From the NCBI GenBank assembly GCA_963717125.1, contig CAVQVG010000007.1:310001-374000 (forward strand): a stretch of DNA of 64,000 nt. Direction: 5' to 3'. Every line of letters starts with the position of its first letter. Positions within the stretch are counted from its first letter, which is position 1. The translations under genes were made by a program, and so were the position numbers. The notes beneath the pieces were generated by a model. It saw only the letters and a list, made by a program, of their open reading frames with translations. It had not been told where the DNA came from and made no database searches. Shown here piece by piece: positions 58,968 to 64,000 of this stretch. This DNA comes from RYN-230 sp963717125 (GTDB lineage Bacteria; Actinomycetota; Actinomycetes; Streptosporangiales; Streptosporangiaceae).

Positions 58968-59846
58968 GTGGCAGAACTCGGCCAGCTGACCCTGGGCGGC
59001 CTCAGCGTCGGCATGATCTACGCCGCGATCGCGCTGTCCCTGGTGCTGATCTGGCGGGCCACCCGGATCCTCAACTACGCCCAGGGCGGCATGGCCATGT
59101 TCACCACGTACCTGGCCTTCGAGGTGATCAACCGCACCGGGTCGTACTGGGCCGGCTTCGCCGTGGCACTGCTGGCCGGGCTGCTGCTGGGCGGTTTGCT
59201 CGAGCGCCTGGTGATCCGCCCGGTGGAAAACAAGCCACCGCTGAACGCCATCATCGTGACGATCGGGCTGCTCATCTTCCTGGAGGGCCTGGCCGGTGTC
59301 ATTTACGGGGGCCAGTACCGCTCCTTCCCCGCCGCGTTCTCGATCGACGGGCTGCACGTCGGGTCGGCGGCGCTCGGCATCTCCGCCAACGACGTGTTCG
59401 TGGCGGTGGCCGTGCTGGTCGCCGCGCTGCTGCTGGCCGCGCTGTTCCGGTATACCGCGGTGGGGCTGCGGCTGCGCGCGGCCGCGTTCAGCCCGCCGGT
59501 GGCCCGGCTGCTCGGGGTCCGGGTCGGCCGGATACTCACCCTGGGCTGGGCGCTGGCCGGGCTGATCGGCGCGCTGGCCGGCGTGCTGGTGTCGCCGTCC
59601 ACCTTCCTGTATCCGAACAGCATGGACTCGATCTTCGTGCTCGGCTTCACCGCCGCGGTGATCGGCGGGCTGGACAGCCCGGTCGGCGCGGTGGCGGGCG
59701 GCCTCATCCTCGGCGTCGCGCTCAGTTACGTCGGCGGCTACCTCGGCTCGGATGTGGTCCCGTTGTTCGGCCTGGCCGCGCTGGTGGTCGTGCTGATGAT
59801 CCGGCCCGAGGGCCTCTTCTCGGCCCCGGCCGCACGGCAGGTGTGA
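58968..59846 (+). CDS. Branched-chain-type ABC importer permease (LivH-like)
   Basis: About 292 residues from GTG 58968, preceded by GAGGAGG. Eight or so helices; LNYAQGGMAMFTTYLAFEV near residue 35 and VIGGLDSPVGAVAGGLILG near 230 are the conserved BPD_transp_2 motifs. RILTLGWALAGLIGALAGVL marks the ATPase-facing loop. It forms the membrane pore with the LivM-like protein. The start is set by the ribosome binding site, because the frame is open far upstream inside livF. Confidence 0.9.
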   Translation: MAELGQLTLGGLSVGMIYAAIALSLVLIWRATRILNYAQGGMAMFTTYLAFEVINRTGSYWAGFAVALLAGLLLGGLLERLVIRPVENKPPLNAIIVTIGLLIFLEGLAGVIYGGQYRSFPAAFSIDGLHVGSAALGISANDVFVAVAVLVAALLLAALFRYTAVGLRLRAAAFSPPVARLLGVRVGRILTLGWALAGLIGALAGVLVSPSTFLYPNSMDSIFVLGFTAAVIGGLDSPVGAVAGGLILGVALSYVGGYLGSDVVPLFGLAALVVVLMIRPEGLFSAPAARQV

Positions 59847-59849
59847 CCG

Positions 59850-60935
59850 ATGACCCTGCTCCGCCACCTGGCCGCCGCGGTCGTCCTCGCCCTGGTCCTG
59901 GTCCTGGTCACCGTCCGGGTCGACCCGTTCCGCGACTACCAGATCGCCGAGATTGCCTGCTACGTGATCGCGGTGGCCGGGCTGACCGCGCTGGTCGGGC
60001 TGAGCGGCCAGATCTCCCTCGGGAACGGCGCGTTCATGGCCATCGGCGCGTACTCCGCCGCTCTCCTGCTGCTGCACCTGCACTGGCCGCTGGCCGCGGT
60101 GCTAGTGGCCAGCACGGTGATCACCGCGGTCAGTGGCGCGGTGGTCGGCGTGGCGGCGGCCCGGCTGCGCGGCCCGTACCTGGCGGGCGCCACTCTGCTG
60201 CTGGCCGTGGCGCTGCCGTCGCTGGCGCTCAGCGACAACAGCCTGTTCGGCGGCGACCAGGGGCTAAGTGTCGTGGCCAACACGCCCGGCTTCCTCGGCC
60301 CCAGCTTCCCGCTGACCCGCTGGCAGGCGTGGCTGACCTGCGGCTGCGCGCTGATCACGCTGGTGCTGCTGGCCAACCTGGCGCGCAGCCGGGTCGGCCG
60401 GTCCTGGCGGGCGGCGGGCGACGACGAGGTGGCCGCGGCGCTGGCCGGGCTGAACGTGGGCCGGCTCCGGGTGCTCGCGTTCGTGGTCAGCGCGGCCTGC
60501 GCGGGCCTGGCCGGCACCCTGCTTGCGCTGACCACGTCGATCGTCTCGCCCGGCGCGTACACGGTCACGCTGTCGGTCGCGCTGCTCACCGGGGCCGTGC
60601 TCGGCGGCCTGGGCAGTCTGGCCGGCGCGGTGTGGGGCAGCCTCGTGCTGGTCCTGGTGCCCACCTACGTGACGGACGTGGCCACCAGTCACGGCCTGTC
60701 CAGCTCGGCCGGGTCCAACATCCCGGTCGTCGCGTACGGCGTCGTGCTCGTCGTCGTCATGCTCCTGTTCCCCAACGGCATCCAGGGCGGGCTGGTCCGG
60801 CTGTACCGGCTGCTCACCGCCCGGGTGCCCGGCTGGCCCGGCCGGGCCCGGCGGGATACCGCCGGCCAGCCCGCCGCACCAGCGCCCCAGCCCCGCGCGT
60901 CAGCCAGCGAACACCAGGAAGAAGGGTCGATATGA
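59850..60935 (+). CDS. Branched-chain-type ABC importer permease (LivM-like)
   Basis: A 361-residue protein with about ten helices. Conserved LTALVGLSGQISLGNGAFMA (LivM signature), VGRSWRAAGDDEVAAALAGL (ATPase-contact loop) and LGGLGSLAGAVWGSLVLVLV are present. It follows the LivH-like gene after 3 bases and overlaps the binding-protein start (ATGA). The C-terminal 40 residues are polar and Pro/Ala-rich. Confidence 0.9.
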   Translation: MTLLRHLAAAVVLALVLVLVTVRVDPFRDYQIAEIACYVIAVAGLTALVGLSGQISLGNGAFMAIGAYSAALLLLHLHWPLAAVLVASTVITAVSGAVVGVAAARLRGPYLAGATLLLAVALPSLALSDNSLFGGDQGLSVVANTPGFLGPSFPLTRWQAWLTCGCALITLVLLANLARSRVGRSWRAAGDDEVAAALAGLNVGRLRVLAFVVSAACAGLAGTLLALTTSIVSPGAYTVTLSVALLTGAVLGGLGSLAGAVWGSLVLVLVPTYVTDVATSHGLSSSAGSNIPVVAYGVVLVVVMLLFPNGIQGGLVRLYRLLTARVPGWPGRARRDTAGQPAAPAPQPRASASEHQEEGSI

Positions 60936-62263
60936 ACAGATCTCACCGGGTCGGCCTGCCCGCTGTCGCCGCCACTGCGGCCGTCGCGCTGCTGCTCAGC
61001 GCCTGCGGCTCAAGTGGCGGCTCCAGCTCGGGCAGCAAGAGCAGCGCGCTGACCGCCTCGGCGCCGGGCATCACCGCGACCACCATCACCATCGGCAGCC
61101 ACCAGCCGCTGACCGGGGTGGCCGCCCCCGGCTACGACGAGATCGCGCCCGCGTCGAACGCCTACTTCGCCTACATCAACGCACACGGCGGGGTGGACGG
61201 ACGGAAGATCGTCTACAAGTACCTCAACGACCAGTACAACCCGACCGACACGGTGTCCGTGGTCAAGCAGCTCGTGCTGCAGGACAACGTGTACGCGATC
61301 TTCGATGGGCTGGGCACGCCCACCCACCTGGCGGTGGCCCCGTTCCTCAACCAGGAGAAGGTCCCGGACGTGTTCGTCGCCTCCGGCTGTGAGTGCTGGA
61401 ATGCCCCGTCCACCTTGCCGGAGACGTTCGGCTGGCAGCTGGACTACGTACGCGAGGGCAAGATCCTCGGCACGTACATCAAGCAGCACTTCGCCGGGCA
61501 GAAGATCGGCTACTTCTACCAGGACGACGAGTTCGGCAAGGACGGCGTGAAGGGTCTCGACATGGAGATCCCGAAGGCCGACGTGGTCAGCAGGGAGAGC
61601 TACGACCCGACCAACATCAACGTCGGCCCGCAGGTGGCGGCGCTCAAGGCGTCCGGCGCCAAGGTCGTGGTGTCGTTCACCGTGCCCGCCTTCACCGCGC
61701 TGCTCAAGCTGAACAGCCTCAAGCTCGGGTTCAACCCGACCTTCGTGGTCAGTGACGTGGGCGCCGACCCGATCACGCTGGCCGGGCTGCTCGAGGCGTA
61801 CGCCAAGCAGGGCGGGGCGAAGGTGTCCGGCAACGCGCTGACCCAGGGCATCATCACCGACGGCTACCTGCCCACCCTGGGCGACGCGGGCAACTCCTGG
61901 ATCGCGCTGTTCAAGAAGATCCACGACCAGTACATCCCGAAGCTGCCGTTCGACGGCAACGTGCTGTTCGGTGAGGCGGTCGCCTACACGTTCGTCCAGG
62001 CCATGCTCAAGGCCGGCCGGAACCCGACCCGGGAAGACCTGGTCAAGGCGATCGAGGGCGGCCTGCCACAGGGCCCGGCGGTGGCGCCGTACGCCTACTC
62101 GGCCACCGGGCACTCCGGGATGACCGGGGCCTACATCGGTGTGATCAAGAACGGGGTCATCGTGCAGCAGGGCCCGGTCCTGACCACCACCACGTCCCCG
62201 ACCAGCCCTATTACCACGTACACCGGCTCCGCGCCAGCCGCCCCGTCCAGTGGGATGCCCTAA
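60932..62263 (+). CDS. ABC importer substrate-binding lipoprotein (LivJ/K-like)
   Basis: A 443-residue exported receptor. Signal peptide with lipobox ALLLSACGSSGGSSSG (Cys about residue 27). The type I periplasmic-binding fold follows: TITIGSHQPLTGVAAPGYDE, KIGYFYQDDEFGKDGVKGLD and NPTFVVSDVGADPITLAGLL. It ends in a Ser/Thr/Pro tail. The ligand cannot be told from motifs; related systems carry amino acids, amides, ureas or lipid-derived acids. It is translationally coupled to livM. Confidence 0.9.
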   Translation: MNRSHRVGLPAVAATAAVALLLSACGSSGGSSSGSKSSALTASAPGITATTITIGSHQPLTGVAAPGYDEIAPASNAYFAYINAHGGVDGRKIVYKYLNDQYNPTDTVSVVKQLVLQDNVYAIFDGLGTPTHLAVAPFLNQEKVPDVFVASGCECWNAPSTLPETFGWQLDYVREGKILGTYIKQHFAGQKIGYFYQDDEFGKDGVKGLDMEIPKADVVSRESYDPTNINVGPQVAALKASGAKVVVSFTVPAFTALLKLNSLKLGFNPTFVVSDVGADPITLAGLLEAYAKQGGAKVSGNALTQGIITDGYLPTLGDAGNSWIALFKKIHDQYIPKLPFDGNVLFGEAVAYTFVQAMLKAGRNPTREDLVKAIEGGLPQGPAVAPYAYSATGHSGMTGAYIGVIKNGVIVQQGPVLTTTTSPTSPITTYTGSAPAAPSSGMP

Positions 62264-62326
62264 CATACGCACGGGGCGCCCGCTAAGGCCGGGCCCGGTG
62301 CCGGAACCCGGACGGGGGTAGCAGGC

Positions 62327-62944
62327 GTGGCCGTCGCACCGAGTCGGCGGCTGCCCGATGATCGCGGGCAGCCGCCGGCCCAGCGGTTGCTGGCCGCCGC
62401 GGAGAAGCTGTTCGGCGAGCGGAGTTACCAGCGGACCACGGTGGCCGACATCTGTGCCCGGGCCGGGATGGCCACCGGCAGCTTCTACGCCCACTTCGGC
62501 TCCAAGGCGGAGATCTTCACCGCGGTGGTGCGCCAGCTCAACGCCGATCTGCGGATGGCCATGAAAAAGGCCATCGAGCAGGCCGGGCCGGGCCAGCGGG
62601 AGCACGAGCGGGCCTCGTTCCGGGCGTTCTTCGACATGCTGTCCGAGCGGCCGTGGATGGACCGCATCGTCCGCGAGTCGGAGTTCGTGGCACCCGGCCT
62701 GTACCGCGAGTACTACGAGCATCTGGCCCGCGGCTACGCCCGCGGGGTGCGCCAGGCTCAGCTGGCCGGGGAGGTGGACGCGCAGTACGACCCCGAGGTC
62801 ATCGCGTACATGTACACCGGGATCGGCAACTTCATCGGGATGCGCTGGGCGGACTGGACGGCGGGCGGCCAGGTGCCCGACGACGTGCTCGACGACCTGC
62901 TGCGGGTGCTCCGCCGCGGGCTGCCGCCGCGCGCGCCGGGCTAA
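62327..62944 (+). CDS. TetR-family regulator of the Liv-type operon
   Basis: A 205-residue protein. HTH: LLAAAEKLFGERSYQRTTVA, then DICARAGMATGSFYAHFGSK. The ligand domain has a TetR_C-type pattern (RPWMDRIVRESEFVAPGLYR, DVLDDLLRVLRRGL). GTG start at 62327 with GGGGGTAGCAGGC upstream. Same strand, 63 bases after the binding-protein gene. It is the natural candidate for binding the TGAANNANGATTCA repeats at 57096 and 57150. Confidence 0.88.
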   Translation: MAVAPSRRLPDDRGQPPAQRLLAAAEKLFGERSYQRTTVADICARAGMATGSFYAHFGSKAEIFTAVVRQLNADLRMAMKKAIEQAGPGQREHERASFRAFFDMLSERPWMDRIVRESEFVAPGLYREYYEHLARGYARGVRQAQLAGEVDAQYDPEVIAYMYTGIGNFIGMRWADWTAGGQVPDDVLDDLLRVLRRGLPPRAPG

Positions 62945-62976
62945 CCAGCCGCGCCAGGCCAACGGGCCGAGGTGGG

Positions 62977-64000
62977 CTAACCGGCCGCGCCGGGCGGCCG
63001 GCGCGCCACCCAGGCCGGCTCGGCGTACTCGGCGGCGGCCGCCTCCGCCGGGGTCTCCTCCAGGATGCTGTCCAGCGTCTGGAGCAGGCCCTGCACGTCG
63101 ATGGGCTTGGTCAGGTAGCAGTGGATGCCCTCGGCGCGGGCCTGGTCGGCCCGGCGCTGGGTGGCGTCCGCGCTGAGGATCACCACCGGGATGTCACAGG
63201 TCGCGGAGCTGGCCCCGAGTTCGGCCAGCACCGCCTCGCCGGCCATGTCCGGCAGGTTCAGGTCGAGCAGGATCACGTCCGGCCGGTGCTGGCTGGCCAG
63301 GTCGAGCGCCACCCCGCCGAGCATCGCGGCCAGCACCGTCACCGACGGGCGCTGGCTGAGGATCTGCTCGACCAGCCGCAGGTTCTCCACCATGTCCTCG
63401 ACGTACAGCACGGTGCGCGGCGCGGCGTAGGACCGGCTGCGGACGATCTCGTCGCGCTGGATGGCCAGCTGGGCCACGGCCATCGGCTCGGTGGCGGGCA
63501 GCTCGATCCAGAACGTACTGCCCTCGCCCGGTGTGCTGCTGACCCCGGCGGTACCGCCCATCGCCTCGGTCAGGTCGCGGGACAGGGCCAGCCCCAGCCC
63601 GGTCCCGGTCACCCCGGCCTGGGCCGCATCGAGCCGCTCGAAGGGCCGGAACATCGGGTCGAGATCCTGGCTGGCGACCCCGCGGCCGGTATCGGTGACG
63701 GAGATCCGGAACCGGTCGCCCGGCTGCCGCGCCACGGTCACCTTGACGGTACCCGCCGGGTGGTTGTACTTCACCGCGTTGTCCAGCAGGTTGAGCATGA
63801 CCTGGCGGAGCCGCTGCTCGTCGGCGCGGACGAACGCGGTGCCGTCGGGTGGCTGGGCCGGCGCCAGCCGCACGCCGCAGGACAGGGCCAGCGGCCGGAT
63901 GAGCTCCAGCACGTCGGCGATGACGGTGTCCAGCCGCACCGCGCCGAGCGACAGGCTCAGCGTGCGCGCCTCGATCCGCGCGGCATCGCCCACCTCATCG
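62977..64000 (-). CDS. Hybrid histidine kinase / response regulator, N-terminus beyond the window
   Basis: Partial: the 5' end lies past 64000. The visible part starts just after the H-box with DAARIEARTLSLSLGAVRL and has an N-box LNLLDNAVKYN, G1 VTDTGRGVA and G2 GTGLGLALSRDL. A receiver domain follows: VLYVEDMVENLRLVEQIL, phospho-acceptor Asp in VILLDLNLPDMAG, and YLTKPIDVQGLL. An ATPase domain joined to a receiver is a hybrid-kinase architecture. The sensor part is not visible. Confidence 0.9.
   Translation of the reverse strand, partial: DEVGDAARIEARTLSLSLGAVRLDTVIADVLELIRPLALSCGVRLAPAQPPDGTAFVRADEQRLRQVMLNLLDNAVKYNHPAGTVKVTVARQPGDRFRISVTDTGRGVASQDLDPMFRPFERLDAAQAGVTGTGLGLALSRDLTEAMGGTAGVSSTPGEGSTFWIELPATEPMAVAQLAIQRDEIVRSRSYAAPRTVLYVEDMVENLRLVEQILSQRPSVTVLAAMLGGVALDLASQHRPDVILLDLNLPDMAGEAVLAELGASSATCDIPVVILSADATQRRADQARAEGIHCYLTKPIDVQGLLQTLDSILEETPAEAAAAEYAEPAWVARRPPGAAG

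Noticed and set aside
1..64000. CRISPR arrays, tRNA or rRNA genes, insertion sequences
   Set aside because: No regular spacer-repeat array, cloverleaf-like sequence or transposase was recognised in the window.

Overview
The window is high-GC DNA from an actinomycete (Actinomycetota). GTG starts, ATGA or GTGA gene overlaps and dense short operons are common. So are ECF sigma factors, TetR/GntR/XRE regulators, MptB-type GT-C enzymes and decaprenyl-phosphoryl-arabinose (DPA) enzymes. A secreted GH12-CBM2 glucanase points to a soil saprophyte. I do not assign a genus. No tRNA, rRNA, CRISPR array or integrase was seen.

Accessory left end (1-10.3 kb). An XRE regulator, two small coupled ORFs and an excisionase-like HTH protein are followed by the decayed C-terminal half of a conjugative relaxase and a lower-GC two-helix membrane protein. 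A 237-bp segment at 1504-1740 recurs at 5444-5680 with six mismatches, bracketing this block. The block looks like the relic of an integrative or mobilizable element. Next come two short-chain dehydrogenase-like proteins lacking the YxxxK active site, a monooxygenase-fold protein, and a SnoaL/TetR divergent pair. The non-coding DNA here is rich in inverted repeats.

Stress, envelope and transport (10.7-29.7 kb). This part has an ECF sigma with a membrane partner, a YtrA-type GntR/ABC operon, a HAD hydrolase and two VOC proteins. A SigK/RskA-like sigma/anti-sigma pair follows, with the anti-sigma reading frame broken. Then come membrane and lipoprotein genes, an Rpf-like LysM protein with a structured leader, an ABC exporter, a nucleotide-sugar-epimerase-like protein, a FhuF-like Fe-S protein and two GT-C membrane glycosyltransferases.

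Mixed metabolism (29.9-47.8 kb). Genes here encode a DGPF/YCII protein with an ECF42-type sigma, a phospholipase C-like phosphoesterase, GH12-CBM2, NDH-2 and a CbiG-CobJ fusion. They are followed by an XRE/membrane pair with twin operators, a TetR/MFS drug-efflux pair, DUF899, an alpha/beta hydrolase, GntR/MFS, and LhgO with a fumarylacetoacetate hydrolase.

Envelope arabinose block and right end (48.2-64 kb). A membrane NAGPA-type glycosidase, a DPPR synthase-like UbiA and a DprE2-like reductase form a run. A perfect 4 x 17 bp tandem repeat lies before the reductase, and its last unit forms the ribosome binding site. An OmpR/histidine kinase pair, a GlxA/DJ-1 pair, an epimerase and a DUF6308-like protein follow. 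A complete branched-chain-type ABC importer operon comes next, preceded by two matching operator-like repeats, with a TetR gene at its end. A hybrid histidine kinase runs off the right edge.

The best candidates for something new are the duplicated segment and relic element with its foreign membrane protein, the three-arm alternating hairpin at 6022-6095, the repeat-derived ribosome binding site at 50488-50555, and the twin operator pairs at 38056/38105 and 57096/57150. None of these is demonstrated to be a new system.
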